Shown piece after piece: positions 41,402 to 50,393 of a stretch of 64,000 nt of DNA. Source of the stretch: Metabacillus crassostreae (lineage in GTDB: Bacteria > Bacillota > Bacilli > Bacillales > Bacillaceae). A program made the position numbers and the translations under genes. Where the stretch lies: NCBI RefSeq assembly GCF_016908395.1, contig NZ_JAFBDU010000001.1:186001-250000 (forward strand), read 5' to 3'. Every line of letters starts with the position of its first letter. The stretch's first letter is position 1. Below the pieces are notes generated by a model, which saw only the letters and a list, made by a program, of their open reading frames with translations, was not told where the DNA came from and made no database searches.

Positions 41402-41419
41402 AATGAGTGTTCACTCATT
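41402..41419 (-). promoter_or_regulatory. TetR-type operator palindrome
   Basis: AATGAGTG-TT-CACTCATT: perfect 8-bp arms with 2-bp spacer, 43 bp upstream of the MBL start. TetR-family repressors commonly bind TGAGTG...CACTCA boxes. The regulator gene is not in the window. Confidence 0.65.
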
Positions 41420-41440
41420 GTAACATAGATTGTATGTAAT

Positions 41441-41532
41441 ATGGCTGTTTTCTCGTACTTTGTTATTAGAACTACTGAAAAAATTTGCACTGAAATAAGT
41501 CTAATAACATTACTTCTTCAAAAAGTGCTCTC
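41441..41532. repeat. TTTGTTATT...AAAAAGTGCTC intergenic repeat
   Basis: It reads GGCTGTTTTCTCGTACTTTGTTATTAG at the left and CTAATAACATTACTTCTTCAAAAAGTGCTC at the right, with inner inverted bases. It is a variant of the 26583 element. Confidence 0.5.
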
Positions 41533-41676
41533 CTTATAAACTATTTTATTTTTTGGATATAGCTACAATTTTTCAGCAAAGTGACCTAAAAATAAATCTT
41601 TCTCTTCATTTTATACATGCTTATACAGGACAAGCATAGGATAAGATATATTATATTTCTGAGGAGATAAAGCCTT

Positions 41677-42603
41677 ATGAATTTTCCGACTAAGAATGCT
41701 GCTGCAGCCTTATATGCTACTATGTCGATTACTTTTTGGGGAGTGTCCTTTGTATCGACAAAAGCCGTTTTAGATAAGCTTGATCCATATACATTACTTG
41801 TCATTCGTTTTGGCATTGGTTCTTTATTTCTACTTTTATTATTATTACTTTTAGGAGAAAGGCTTAATATTTCCTTTACATATATTCCACACTTAATTGT
41901 TTTAGGGATATTAGGTGTATTTATTCATCAAGTACTTCAAGCAACAGCACTTTTAACAATTGAAGCTTCTGCTGCAGGGTGGATGATTTCTTTTTCTCCC
42001 GTTTTTACAGTAATTCTTTCGATGATTTTTTTAAATGAAAAAATGACAATTATGAAAGCAATAGGCATGGTTTTAGCGATATTTGGTGTAATGATGGTCA
42101 CAACAGCAGGATCTGAAAATGGAATTGCACCAAAGTTAAATATTGGTTATCTATTAATGATCTTAAGTACGTTGAACTGGGCTGTTTATTCTGTTCTTTT
42201 GAAAAAATTAAACATAGGTGCGTCACCCTTAGTCATCACATTTTATATGAGTTTCTTAGGATTTCTTTTAACATTACCGTTTTTATTTCGAAATAATAGC
42301 TGGAAATCCCTCTCCTTACTTAACAGTGGAGAGTGGGGTCATTTGTTTTTCCTAGGAATATTTGTTTCAGGTGTTGCTTATTGGTATTGGGCAAAAGCAC
42401 TGACTGTTCTAGAGGCATCTCAAGTTTCTGTTTTTCTATATCTAGAGCCATTGGCGACCTTAATTGCTGCAATCATTCTTCTTAATGAAAAAATCATGAT
42501 CATAAGTATTATAGGTGGAATCATAATTATAATAGGTGTCATTTTTGTAAATGGTCAATTTTATAAATTATACAATCAATTTTTTCAACATAAAAGACGA
42601 TAA
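41677..42603 (+). CDS. EamA/DMT-family transporter
   Basis: The 308-residue protein has ten hydrophobic helices in two EamA repeats: YATMSITFWGVSFVSTKAVLDKLDPYTLLVIRFGIGSLFLL, then LNIGYLLMILSTLNWAVYSVLLKKLNIGAS. Each repeat ends with the usual (V)FL(Y)LEPLATLIAAIILLNEK- or SPVFTVILSMIFLNEK-type helix. It likely exports or exchanges metabolites; the substrate is unknown. GAGGAGAT precedes the ATG. Confidence 0.9.
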   Translation: MNFPTKNAAAALYATMSITFWGVSFVSTKAVLDKLDPYTLLVIRFGIGSLFLLLLLLLLGERLNISFTYIPHLIVLGILGVFIHQVLQATALLTIEASAAGWMISFSPVFTVILSMIFLNEKMTIMKAIGMVLAIFGVMMVTTAGSENGIAPKLNIGYLLMILSTLNWAVYSVLLKKLNIGASPLVITFYMSFLGFLLTLPFLFRNNSWKSLSLLNSGEWGHLFFLGIFVSGVAYWYWAKALTVLEASQVSVFLYLEPLATLIAAIILLNEKIMIISIIGGIIIIIGVIFVNGQFYKLYNQFFQHKRR

Positions 42604-42673
42604 TAATTGAACTAATATCCTTTGAATTGACTATCTGTTCGCGGTTTTTGTGAAAATAAGGAGGTCGATTTTT

Positions 42674-43240
42674 TTGGATGTAATAGCTTGGATTGAACAT
42701 GTTTTACAAAATGCTGGGGATTTTTCAAAAGAAGGTTTAAAAAAGTCATTACAAAGGTTGGATATTAAATTTGAGGATCTTCAATATCTTTTAGTAAATA
42801 GTGATACAGCTGGAAAACCATATTATCGTAAGCTATTATTTAAAAATGATTATCTAGAGCTTTTAGTGATGAACTGGTCTGAGTTGGAGTGTGCACCACA
42901 TGATCATGGTCAATCTTGTGGCTGGATTCAGGTTGTTAAAGGAGCAGCAAAAAATACTGTATATGAAGCATCTGGAAGCTACTTACCAAAAGAGCTTCTA
43001 GCAGAGATTCAGGAAGAAGGAAACATGTTTTTTGCACCACGCAAAGGAGTCCACAAAATGGCCGTTTCTCTAGATTCGAAACTTGTAACTCTTCATCTAT
43101 ATTCTCCACCAATAACAGGGATGAAGGTGTTTGATCTGGAAAAATGTGCAGCTTGTGTAGTATCTGATGATTGTGGTGCATGGTGGCCAGATGAGCAAGT
43201 TCAGAAAGTGAAAGAAATAAAGATGAGCAAAGCTGACTAA
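42674..43240 (+). CDS. Cysteine dioxygenase-family protein
   Basis: TTG 42674 is chosen because AAGGAGGTCG precedes it by about 9 nt; the open frame starts at 42650, upstream of that site. The 188-residue cupin has CAPHDHGQSCGWIQVVKGAAKNTVYE (HxH metal ligands) and HKMAVSLDSKLVTLHLYSPP (third His). It oxidises cysteine (or a related thiol) to sulfinate in relatives. A cysteine near the N-terminus of the metal site is present, and an added C-terminal tail has CAACVVSDDCG. Confidence 0.85.
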   Translation: MDVIAWIEHVLQNAGDFSKEGLKKSLQRLDIKFEDLQYLLVNSDTAGKPYYRKLLFKNDYLELLVMNWSELECAPHDHGQSCGWIQVVKGAAKNTVYEASGSYLPKELLAEIQEEGNMFFAPRKGVHKMAVSLDSKLVTLHLYSPPITGMKVFDLEKCAACVVSDDCGAWWPDEQVQKVKEIKMSKAD

Positions 43241-43259
43241 TTACAGTCAGTTTTTTTTG
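43232..43259 (+). terminator. Terminator overlapping the dioxygenase stop
   Basis: CTGACT and AGTCAG arms with a six-base loop, then eight T residues; the stop codon is in the loop. Confidence 0.88.
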
Positions 43260-43438
43260 TGGAGGAGTACTTTCTTAATAGTGATGTTTGATGAAGTGTT
43301 GGTGAACAAAGTTTTTCCTAAATTCGGTGATGAAGTCCTATTTTATCAAAGGAATAGATAATAGTTTAGAAAAATAGAAAAATAGTTTATGATAGTACTT
43401 TGTTCATTCAATATTTGAAATAAGGAAGTTGAGTATAG

Positions 43439-44197
43439 ATGAAATTAGTATCTTGGAATGTAAATGGAATACGAGCTTGTGTTAAAAAAGGATTTTTAGA
43501 TTATTTTCATGAAGTTGATGCAGATATTTTTTGTATTCAGGAATCAAAATGTCAAGAAGGTCAAATTTCGTTAGAGCTAGATGGCTATCACCAATATTGG
43601 AATTATGCTGAAAGAAAAGGTTACTCTGGAACAGCTGTGTTTACTAAGCAAAAACCACTATCTATTTCTTATGGTTTAGGCGACAAAGAGGATGAAGCTG
43701 AAGGCCGAATTATTACATTAGAATTTGCAAAATTTTATTTTGTAACAGTATATACACCCAACTCTAAAAGAGATCTTGCTAGACTTGGCTATCGTCTACA
43801 ATGGGAAGATGAAGTTCGTGATTATATGGTGTTATTGGAAAAAACGAAACCTGTCATTTTGTGTGGAGATTTGAATGTTGCACATAATGAGATTGATCTT
43901 AAAAACCCTAAATCTAATAAAGGGAATTCAGGTTTTACAGACGAAGAACGAGGAAAAATGTCACTGCTATTAGAATCCGGGTTTGTTGATAGTTTTAGAT
44001 ATGTTTACCCCAAAAAAGGTGACTGCTTTACTTGGTGGTCATATATGAGTAAAGTGAGAGAAAGAAATATTGGATGGAGAATTGACTATTTTATTGTATC
44101 AGATAAAATAGCAAATAAAATTAATGACGCAGAAATCCATTCAGAGGTCATAGGTAGTGATCATTGCCCAATTTTACTTGAGATTGACTTGTATTAA
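43439..44197 (+). CDS. exoA: Exodeoxyribonuclease III / AP endonuclease ExoA
   Basis: The 252-residue enzyme has the exo III set: LVSWNVNGIRACVKKGFLDYF (catalytic Asn), FCIQESKCQEGQ (metal Glu), VYTPNS, LCGDLNVAHNEIDL (Asp, Asn), GFVDSFRYVYP, FTWWSY, WRIDYFIVS and GSDHCPILLEIDL (Asp-His). It cleaves abasic sites and trims 3' ends in base excision repair. AAGGAAG precedes the ATG. Confidence 0.95.
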   Translation: MKLVSWNVNGIRACVKKGFLDYFHEVDADIFCIQESKCQEGQISLELDGYHQYWNYAERKGYSGTAVFTKQKPLSISYGLGDKEDEAEGRIITLEFAKFYFVTVYTPNSKRDLARLGYRLQWEDEVRDYMVLLEKTKPVILCGDLNVAHNEIDLKNPKSNKGNSGFTDEERGKMSLLLESGFVDSFRYVYPKKGDCFTWWSYMSKVRERNIGWRIDYFIVSDKIANKINDAEIHSEVIGSDHCPILLEIDLY

Positions 44198-44289
44198 GTA
44201 CCCTGTTTTCATGTTAGTGAGATATTCTGATATAGTTAGTAAAGTAGAAGAATGAAACATCAGTAATAGCGTTGAATGGAGGATATATA

Positions 44290-44883
44290 TTGTTAAAAGA
44301 ACAAGTAAAGCAGATAATTTTACCGCTAGTCGAAGATAAAAAGGAATTACTATTTCAAGTAGAGATAGATTACCTTAAGAAACATGAACTATTAACAGAG
44401 GATATGACGAACCTTAAGGCGGATAATCCAATAACTCGATTTGATGATGCGTATATTGAACGAAGTAATAAAGAAACAGATGAAAGTATAGCTGTTGAAA
44501 AATCAGATTTCCTTAAAGAATCAATAACGTACCTAAAAAAACATAAAGCTGAATTTATTTATGTTGAGTCTAAGTGGTTCGATGTTATTGGTGTTGACTC
44601 CATGTCATTAGAAATTGATGATGTCTTTGGTACGTATGAAGTAATGCTTGGTTTAAAGCTGAAAAAGAAAGCTGAAAACTTTATTAAAGAGTATTTAAAT
44701 CAACAGCTTACTGAATCAGAGTTTAAATATAATTTAATCTTTAATCAACAAGATGGATTATGGGATTTGAATTTTAAGCTGGAACTTGTAGAAAATTTTA
44801 ATGAGAACTCATCAATAGGTGAAACTTTAGCTATTATTTATCAATTTCTTTTCAAATTAGTTCAGTTTGCAGAAGAGAAATAA
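44290..44883 (+). CDS. Hypothetical protein, 197 aa
   Basis: TTG 44290 follows TGGAGG at good spacing; the frame opens at 44272 inside that site. The product is acidic and helical, cytoplasmic, with KEQVKQIILPLVEDKKELLFQVEIDYLKKH at the start, then FIYVESKWFDVIGVDS and LKLKKKAENFIKEYLNQQL. I do not recognise a family. It is closed by a short hairpin. Confidence 0.7.
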   Translation: MLKEQVKQIILPLVEDKKELLFQVEIDYLKKHELLTEDMTNLKADNPITRFDDAYIERSNKETDESIAVEKSDFLKESITYLKKHKAEFIYVESKWFDVIGVDSMSLEIDDVFGTYEVMLGLKLKKKAENFIKEYLNQQLTESEFKYNLIFNQQDGLWDLNFKLELVENFNENSSIGETLAIIYQFLFKLVQFAEEK

Positions 44884-44890
44884 ACATACA

Positions 44891-44922
44891 AAAATGACGG
44901 ACAAGACTGCCCGTCATTTTGT
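44891..44922 (+). terminator. Convergent terminator
   Basis: AATGACGG and CCGTCATT arms with a ten-base loop, followed by TT; A-rich on the other side. Confidence 0.75.
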
Positions 44923-44924
44923 TA

Positions 44925-45239
44925 TTATTCCTTTATGTAAGAACAGCAATAATCAACAACAGAATATGCCTTTACTTGGAATGATTCATTGGCTGGCACA
45001 TAAAAAACACCGTTTCCTTCAATTGTCTGCCAGTCTTGCCCATTTAATTTATAATCTAAATGTCCAGCTACAATTTCCATTTCTTCTTTTAATTCCGCCG
45101 CGAATTCGTATTCTCCGGGCTGCATGATTCCTAGAGTTTTTCTTGTACCATCTTCAAATAGTACTGTTCGACTTGTTACTTTACCTTCAAAGTAAACATT
45201 TGCTTTCTTGTCGATTGTAATATTAGTAAATTGATCCAT
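44925..45239 (-). CDS. ppnP: Pyrimidine/purine nucleoside phosphorylase PpnP
   Basis: The start is ATG 45239 (AAAGGGTG upstream); an earlier frame start at 45266 lacks a site. The 104-residue small cupin has the PpnP/DUF1255 pattern: NITIDKKANVYFEGKVTSRTVLFEDGTRKTLGIMQPGEYEF, EEMEIVAGHLDYKLNGQDWQTI, FYVPANESFQVKAYSVVDYCC. It phosphorolyses a range of nucleosides. Its own promoter lies on the minus strand. Confidence 0.9.
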   Translation of the reverse strand: MDQFTNITIDKKANVYFEGKVTSRTVLFEDGTRKTLGIMQPGEYEFAAELKEEMEIVAGHLDYKLNGQDWQTIEGNGVFYVPANESFQVKAYSVVDYCCSYIKE

Positions 45240-45390
45240 AGTAAACACCCTTTCTTTGTCATACATTTAAATTTAACATAAAATTAAAAATAATCAAATA
45301 GTTTACTAGGGTAAAGGAAGGATGTTAAACAGTAATAATTCAATAAGTAATGTATAATAGTATACATTATATAGTAAGGGGTTCTAGATT

Positions 45391-46302
45391 TTGGATAGTT
45401 TTAACATGCAATTTTTATATTGTATTATCATTATCGCATTAGGTTATCTATTAAAAAGAAGAAATATTATTAAAGAAAAAGATGGAGAAGGCTTAGCAAG
45501 AATTATATTCAATCTTACTCTACCTTCTTTAATTATCGCTACATTTAACGGGTTGAAAATTGATAACTCATTATTTATGCTCATTTTTGTTGGCTTTATA
45601 TATGGAATACTAATTGGCTTTGTCGGACTGTTTTTCCTAAGGAAGAAAAGTAGAAAAAATAAGGGAATGGTAGGCATGATGATTCCTGGTTTTAATATCG
45701 GGTTATTTGCCTATCCTCTTGTTGAGGTCATTTTTGGGAAAGAGGGTATTACCTACTTTGGCATGTTTGACGTTGGTAATGCATTTATCGTTTTTGGATT
45801 AAGTTATTTGATTGGAAGCTTTTATTCACAAGAAGAGGTAAAGCTGGATTATAAAACAGTAATCAGTAAATTGTCTAAATCAATTCCGTTAATGACTTAT
45901 ATAAGTGTTGTTATATTAAATTTAGTTGGATTAACGCTTCCTACCGCTATTATAGATGTTGCAAGTATTATTTCAGAAGCTAATATGCCAATGTCTCTTT
46001 TATTGCTAGGAATCTATTTGAATTTTTCTTTTAATAAAAGTTATCTAAAATTAATGCTCCAATTTTTAGGTATAAGATATGGTATTGGTTTATTAGCGGG
46101 AAGTCTATGTTTTCTCTTTTTACCTTTTGATGACATGTTTAAATATACTTTGCTTATCGGTTTCCTTTTACCAACATCTGTATCAGTACTTCCATATTCG
46201 GTCGAATTTCAATATGATCAAAAATTTGTAGGCACATTGTCTAATATAACAATTGTGATCAGTTTTATATTATTATGGGGTATTGCTAATGTAATGATGT
46301 AA
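45391..46302 (+). CDS. AEC-family (auxin efflux carrier-like) transporter
   Basis: The 303-residue protein starts at TTG with AAGGGG upstream. It has about ten helices, with the AEC motifs LGYLLKRRNIIKEKDGEGLARIIFNLTLPSLI, PGFNIGLFAYPLVEVIFGKEGITYFGMFDVGNAF and ISEANMPMSLLLLGIYL. Such carriers move small organic acids. Nothing shows its substrate. Confidence 0.88.
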   Translation: MDSFNMQFLYCIIIIALGYLLKRRNIIKEKDGEGLARIIFNLTLPSLIIATFNGLKIDNSLFMLIFVGFIYGILIGFVGLFFLRKKSRKNKGMVGMMIPGFNIGLFAYPLVEVIFGKEGITYFGMFDVGNAFIVFGLSYLIGSFYSQEEVKLDYKTVISKLSKSIPLMTYISVVILNLVGLTLPTAIIDVASIISEANMPMSLLLLGIYLNFSFNKSYLKLMLQFLGIRYGIGLLAGSLCFLFLPFDDMFKYTLLIGFLLPTSVSVLPYSVEFQYDQKFVGTLSNITIVISFILLWGIANVMM

Positions 46303-46448
46303 TTATTCATCAGCTCCACTTACCTTGTTGCCTTTAATCTGGTAAAATCTTAATTAATAACTGTTTTCGAAAAGATAATTTATTCAGATATATAACAGCC
46401 TTAAAAATAGATATTTTTATTGTAGGAAAGAAAGTAGGAAAATGCTAG

Positions 46449-47591
46449 ATGGAAACATTCTTAGAAGAGCATGAAGTTGAAATGCTCGCTTTTATAGAGA
46501 AGATAGTAAATATTGATAGTGGATCATATGATAAACAAGGTGTAGATACAATTGGGGAGATTTTAAAAAGAAACTATAAAGATCTTGGATTTCATGTAAT
46601 TGTTGAACCACAAGAGGAATATGGTAATCATTTGATCATTCAACATAAAGATGCGATAAATCCAGCGATTATTATACTGGCTCATATGGATACGGTTTTT
46701 CCTGAGGGAACTGTATCCGAAAGACCTTTTCGAATTACTGGAAATCGCGCATATGGTCCAGGTGTCATTGATATGAAGGCAAGCCATGCAACGGTATTAT
46801 ATGCGATCAAAGCCTTAATTTCAGAGGGCTATGAAGGGTATAAAAACATTCGTATCGTGCTAAATAGTGATGAGGAAATTGGCTCGCCTTCTTCACGAGC
46901 TATTATTGAACGTGAAGCAAAGGGCAAGAAATATGCACTTGTCATGGAGCCAGCAAGGAAAGACGGTTCATTAGTGTCTTCAAGAAGAGGAAAAGGAAAT
47001 TACACATTAATTATTGAAGGAAAAGCAGCACACTCTGGCATTGAACCAGAAAAAGGTAGAAGTGCCATTGAGGAATTAGCTCATAAAATTATCCAATTAC
47101 ATGAATTATCTGATCATGAAAATGGAATAAGTGTGAATGTAGGTTTAATTGAAGGTGGATCAAGTGCGAACACAGTATCAGACCATGCAGAAGCACAAAT
47201 CGATATTCGAATTAAAGAAATGGAGCAGGTAGAGCTTCTTGAGGAAAGATTAGAAAAAATTTGTGCTTCTTCTGATGTAGCAGGTACGAAAATATCTCTT
47301 GAGGGTGAAATGAATCGACCACCAATGGAGAAAAATAAAAAAACACGGGCATTACTCCGCATCATTCAAGATGTCGGAGACGAGATTGGGATTGAAATAG
47401 AAGATACCTCAACAGGTGGTGGATCTGATGCATCGTTTACATCATCACTTGGTGTAGCGACAATCGATGGATTAGGGCCTGTAGGTGGAAATGCTCATAG
47501 TGACAAAGAGTATTTAGAAATACCTAGCTTAGTTGAACGTACTTTGTTACTTGCTACAATTATTGAACGGTTAACACAAAGAACAACTTAA
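46449..47591 (+). CDS. M20-family metallopeptidase (carboxypeptidase G2-like)
   Basis: The 380-residue protein has the two-zinc M20 set: IVNIDSGSYDKQG, ILAHMDTVFPEG (His), GVIDMKASHATVLYAI (Asp), NSDEEIGSPSSRAII (catalytic Glu and Glu ligand), LVMEPARKDGSLVSSRRGKGNYTLIIEGKAAHSG (dimer domain start) and TGGGSDASFTSSLGVATIDGLGPVGGNAHSDKEYL (final His). It removes C-terminal residues or hydrolyses acylated amino acids. It is cytoplasmic. Confidence 0.92.
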   Translation: METFLEEHEVEMLAFIEKIVNIDSGSYDKQGVDTIGEILKRNYKDLGFHVIVEPQEEYGNHLIIQHKDAINPAIIILAHMDTVFPEGTVSERPFRITGNRAYGPGVIDMKASHATVLYAIKALISEGYEGYKNIRIVLNSDEEIGSPSSRAIIEREAKGKKYALVMEPARKDGSLVSSRRGKGNYTLIIEGKAAHSGIEPEKGRSAIEELAHKIIQLHELSDHENGISVNVGLIEGGSSANTVSDHAEAQIDIRIKEMEQVELLEERLEKICASSDVAGTKISLEGEMNRPPMEKNKKTRALLRIIQDVGDEIGIEIEDTSTGGGSDASFTSSLGVATIDGLGPVGGNAHSDKEYLEIPSLVERTLLLATIIERLTQRTT

Positions 47592-47634
47592 CTTTTGAAG
47601 CTGTGATCGATAGGAATCTGGCGTTTTGTAATTA

Positions 47635-47668
47635 GACCAACTCGTAAAAACAATGAGTTGGTTTTTAT
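47635..47668 (+). terminator. Terminator
   Basis: ACCAACTC and GAGTTGGT arms, then TTTT. Confidence 0.85.
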
Positions 47669-47816
47669 CGTGCTCTAGATTCTGACAATAATTACTATGT
47701 TTAAGAAACAAGTGGCCATATTGGATAAAGTTTTTCACTTGTTTCTTTAAGCTATATATGGCATTTTATTATAGAAATATTAACTAATTTTTAGCAGTAA
47801 AATTAAGGAGTCAAAA

Positions 47817-48422
47817 ATGAATATAACGATCAAAAAAGCATTAATTCTTGGATTAGCAGCGGTTATTCAAGGGTTGGCTATGACATTCTTTCTATTTCCA
47901 CATTTTATCCCATCAGGTGGAGCTGCAAGTATAAGTGTGTTGTTTAATTATTTATTTGAAATACCATTTGCATTAACTCTTTTTATATTAAACGCAAGCT
48001 TTCTTTTAGCAGCAGTTAAATGGCTCGGCAAAGAAAGTGCTCTATGGACAATGTTTTGTGTCACAGTAACATCAGCAACTATTAACACCTTAACACCCTA
48101 TATCCTGGCTCCAATATCAAATGTATTTCTAGATTTAGTACTCGGAGCCGTTATTTTTGGATTAGGTTTGGGAATATTATTTAAAATGGGTGCATCTTCT
48201 GGTGGTATGGATATATTAGCCTTAATTTTAGCAAAAATGACCGGGCTTGCTCCAGGGAGAATCTTATTTGTTGTGAACGGGACACTGTTATTATCAACAG
48301 GATTTATTGTTGATGTAAACATAATTATTTATGCCGTTATATGTCAGTTCATTGCAACAAGAATACTTGACATTGTATACAAATATCCTGTTTTACATAG
48401 AATTTCATTTGTGAAGAATTAA
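47817..48422 (+). CDS. YitT/YczE-family membrane protein (YyaS-like)
   Basis: The 201-residue protein has five to six helices with GLAMTFFLFPHFIPSGGAASISVLFNYLF and GLGILFKMGASSGGMDILALILAKMTGLAPG, the family's GASSGGxDI motif. Its length matches B. subtilis YyaS (201 aa). It is a paralogue of the protein at 6334 but more divergent. Function is unknown. GGAG precedes the ATG by about 7 nt. Confidence 0.88.
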   Translation: MNITIKKALILGLAAVIQGLAMTFFLFPHFIPSGGAASISVLFNYLFEIPFALTLFILNASFLLAAVKWLGKESALWTMFCVTVTSATINTLTPYILAPISNVFLDLVLGAVIFGLGLGILFKMGASSGGMDILALILAKMTGLAPGRILFVVNGTLLLSTGFIVDVNIIIYAVICQFIATRILDIVYKYPVLHRISFVKN

Positions 48423-48501
48423 TGTTTTTTGATTAGAATATAAAATAAATCTAGTAATTAATGACTAGTTTTCGTTCTGAAAAAAGCTGGGGGTAAGAAG
48501 T

Positions 48502-48936
48502 ATGGATAAAACGAAACTTGATGAATATATCCAACAAGGAATTTATGGTGCTCGAGAAATTAACCCTGATGAAAGACGTAAATTTCTTGGTACGTTAAGA
48601 GAAAGAGTTGTCGTAGTTTTAACGAAGAAACAAGTTAGAGAAAAAGGTACGTATCAAGAGGTTGAAGAATTAATGAACAAAAATAAGGAAGCTACTTTGT
48701 TTTTAAATGGTACGATGAATTATACTTTTTTGTCAGATTACATAAAATTAGCGAATAAAACTGGTAATAAATTTCTAATTTCTACAGATAAACAGAATGA
48801 AACGGATTTAGGATTAGTGCTGGCATATGATTATGCCATCGATAAAAAAAATATATACATAACAAAGTCGATTGAAAAACAAGATCATGAACATGATGAA
48901 AACAAGTTAATTAAGTTTTTCAAAAAGTTATTTTAG
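48502..48936 (+). CDS. yueI: YueI-family protein (DUF1694)
   Basis: The 144-residue protein has the YueI pattern: LDEYIQQGIYGAREINPDERRKFLGTLRERVVVVLTKKQVREKG, LFLNGTMNYTFLSDYIKLANKTGNKFLISTDK and ETDLGLVLAYDYAID. The family has an L30e/ribosomal-like fold and no known role. GGGGGTAAG precedes the ATG. Confidence 0.88.
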   Translation: MDKTKLDEYIQQGIYGAREINPDERRKFLGTLRERVVVVLTKKQVREKGTYQEVEELMNKNKEATLFLNGTMNYTFLSDYIKLANKTGNKFLISTDKQNETDLGLVLAYDYAIDKKNIYITKSIEKQDHEHDENKLIKFFKKLF

Positions 48937-48955
48937 GAAAATAAATTTTATGATC

Positions 48956-48991
48956 AAAGCATGCATTTATACTTGTAGCATGCTTTTTCTA
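48956..48991 (+). terminator. Terminator after yueI
   Basis: AAAGCATGC and GCATGCTTT arms, then TTTCT. Confidence 0.85.
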
Positions 48992-49197
48992 TTTTCTTTT
49001 TTTAGGTAATTATCTTATTTCATATACTGTTTATCAAACTATTTTTCTGAATATTTAAATTAAATTAGTTTGATTATAAGTGAAAAAAACCTGAATAGTA
49101 TAGTAGTAGGTTTCTTTATTAGGTTTTGAAACTGTGATCATGACAATTATTAAGCATAGCAAAAAAATCGTACGACAATGAGACAAGGGGGGATGAA

Positions 49198-49410
49198 ATG
49201 GATAAAGTACAAGCAAGTATGGCTGGAAGTGTATGGAAAGTATTGATTGGTGTAGGTGATCAAGTTGAAGAAGGTCAAGATGTAGTGATATTGGAATCAA
49301 TGAAAATGGAAATCCCTATTGCTGCAGAAGTATCAGGAACTGTTAAAGCGGTTCATATTAATGAAGGTGATTTTGTTAATGAGGATGATGTATTAGTTGA
49401 GATAGAGTAG
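49198..49410 (+). CDS. yngHB: Biotin carboxyl carrier protein, YngHB-like
   Basis: The 70-residue protein is a lone biotinyl domain with the target lysine in ESMKMEI (Lys36); MAGSVWKVLIGVGDQVEEGQDVV and GTVKAVHINEGDFVNEDDVLVEI are the two half-barrels. It carries biotin for the carboxylase made from the genes at 50394 and 53131. AGGGGGGATG precedes it. First gene of the leucine/isovalerate operon; a GCATAGCAA box upstream loosely fits a sigma-E -10. Confidence 0.93.
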   Translation: MDKVQASMAGSVWKVLIGVGDQVEEGQDVVILESMKMEIPIAAEVSGTVKAVHINEGDFVNEDDVLVEIE

Positions 49411-49424
49411 AAAGGAGCAACATT

Positions 49425-50330
49425 GTGAATTGGCCTAAATCAGTAAATATTAAGGAAGTTGGTCCTCGTGATGGCTTGCAAAATATTAAGGCTCTCGTTT
49501 CTACAGAAGATAAAATAAATTGGATCAACAAATTATCTCATACAGGGTTATCATATATAGAAATCACATCGTTTGTTCATCCAAAATGGATTCCTGCATT
49601 AGCAGATTCACTGGAAGTAGCAAATAAAATAATGCGTGTGGATGGTGTCACTTATGCAGCATTAGTTCCAAATCAACGGGGATTAGAAAAAGCAATTGAA
49701 GCAAATATAGATGAAGTTTCTGTGTTTATATCTGCAAGTGAAACACATAATCAAAAAAATATTAATAAGTCCATTGAAGATACTTATCCGATCTTAAAAG
49801 AAGTAGTGAGTGATGCTCTATCCTCTCATAAATCTGTTCGAGGCTATATATCTACTGTTTTCGGCTGTCCATACGAAGGAGAAATTTCGATTTCAAAGGT
49901 TATGAAAATCTGTGAAAAGCTTTTTGAAATGGGTGTTAATGAGGTGTCACTTGGAGATACCATAGGTGTAGCTACTCCGAAGCAAGTTGAAGACGTTTTA
50001 GCGATTTTATTAAAATATTACTCTACAGATAAAATTGCTATGCATTTTCATAATACAAGAGGTACTGCACTTGCAAATGTAACCGCTTCCTTGATGCTCG
50101 GGATAACAAAATTTGATAGTTCAATAGGTGGTCTTGGAGGCTGTCCTTATGCACCAGGTGCTTCTGGAAATCTTGCAACTGATGATCTATTATACATGTT
50201 AGATCGTATGAACATAGAAACGAATGTTAGTAAAAATAAAATTCATCATGCTGCATTATATATTCAAGATGTAATTGGTGAACCTTTGTTCAGTTATGAT
50301 AGTAAAATTAGTAGAAAAACTTTAGATTAA
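49425..50330 (+). CDS. yngG: Hydroxymethylglutaryl-CoA lyase (YngG/MvaB)
   Basis: The 301-residue protein starts at GTG after AAAGGAG, 14 bp behind yngHB. KEVGPRDGLQNI (metal Asp), ITSFVHPKWIPALADS, YISTVFGCPYEGEIS, EVSLGDTIGVATP, MHFHNTRGTALAN (His pair) and GGLGGCPYAPGASGNLATDDLLYML (catalytic Cys) are all present. It splits HMG-CoA to acetoacetate and acetyl-CoA, the last step of leucine breakdown. Confidence 0.94.
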   Translation: MNWPKSVNIKEVGPRDGLQNIKALVSTEDKINWINKLSHTGLSYIEITSFVHPKWIPALADSLEVANKIMRVDGVTYAALVPNQRGLEKAIEANIDEVSVFISASETHNQKNINKSIEDTYPILKEVVSDALSSHKSVRGYISTVFGCPYEGEISISKVMKICEKLFEMGVNEVSLGDTIGVATPKQVEDVLAILLKYYSTDKIAMHFHNTRGTALANVTASLMLGITKFDSSIGGLGGCPYAPGASGNLATDDLLYMLDRMNIETNVSKNKIHHAALYIQDVIGEPLFSYDSKISRKTLD

Positions 50331-50393
50331 ATTGACTTCATCAAGAAAAACACGATAATTCTAATTCATCATGAATAAGAGGGGGCATGCTAG

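Noticed and set aside
44867-45127. Plus-strand frame overlapping ppnP
   Set aside because: Antisense to a clear ppnP gene and overlapping the preceding stop and terminator.
6334-48422. The two YitT-type genes as ends of a recombination unit
   Set aside because: The proteins are too divergent, and 41 kb of ordinary genes lie between them.
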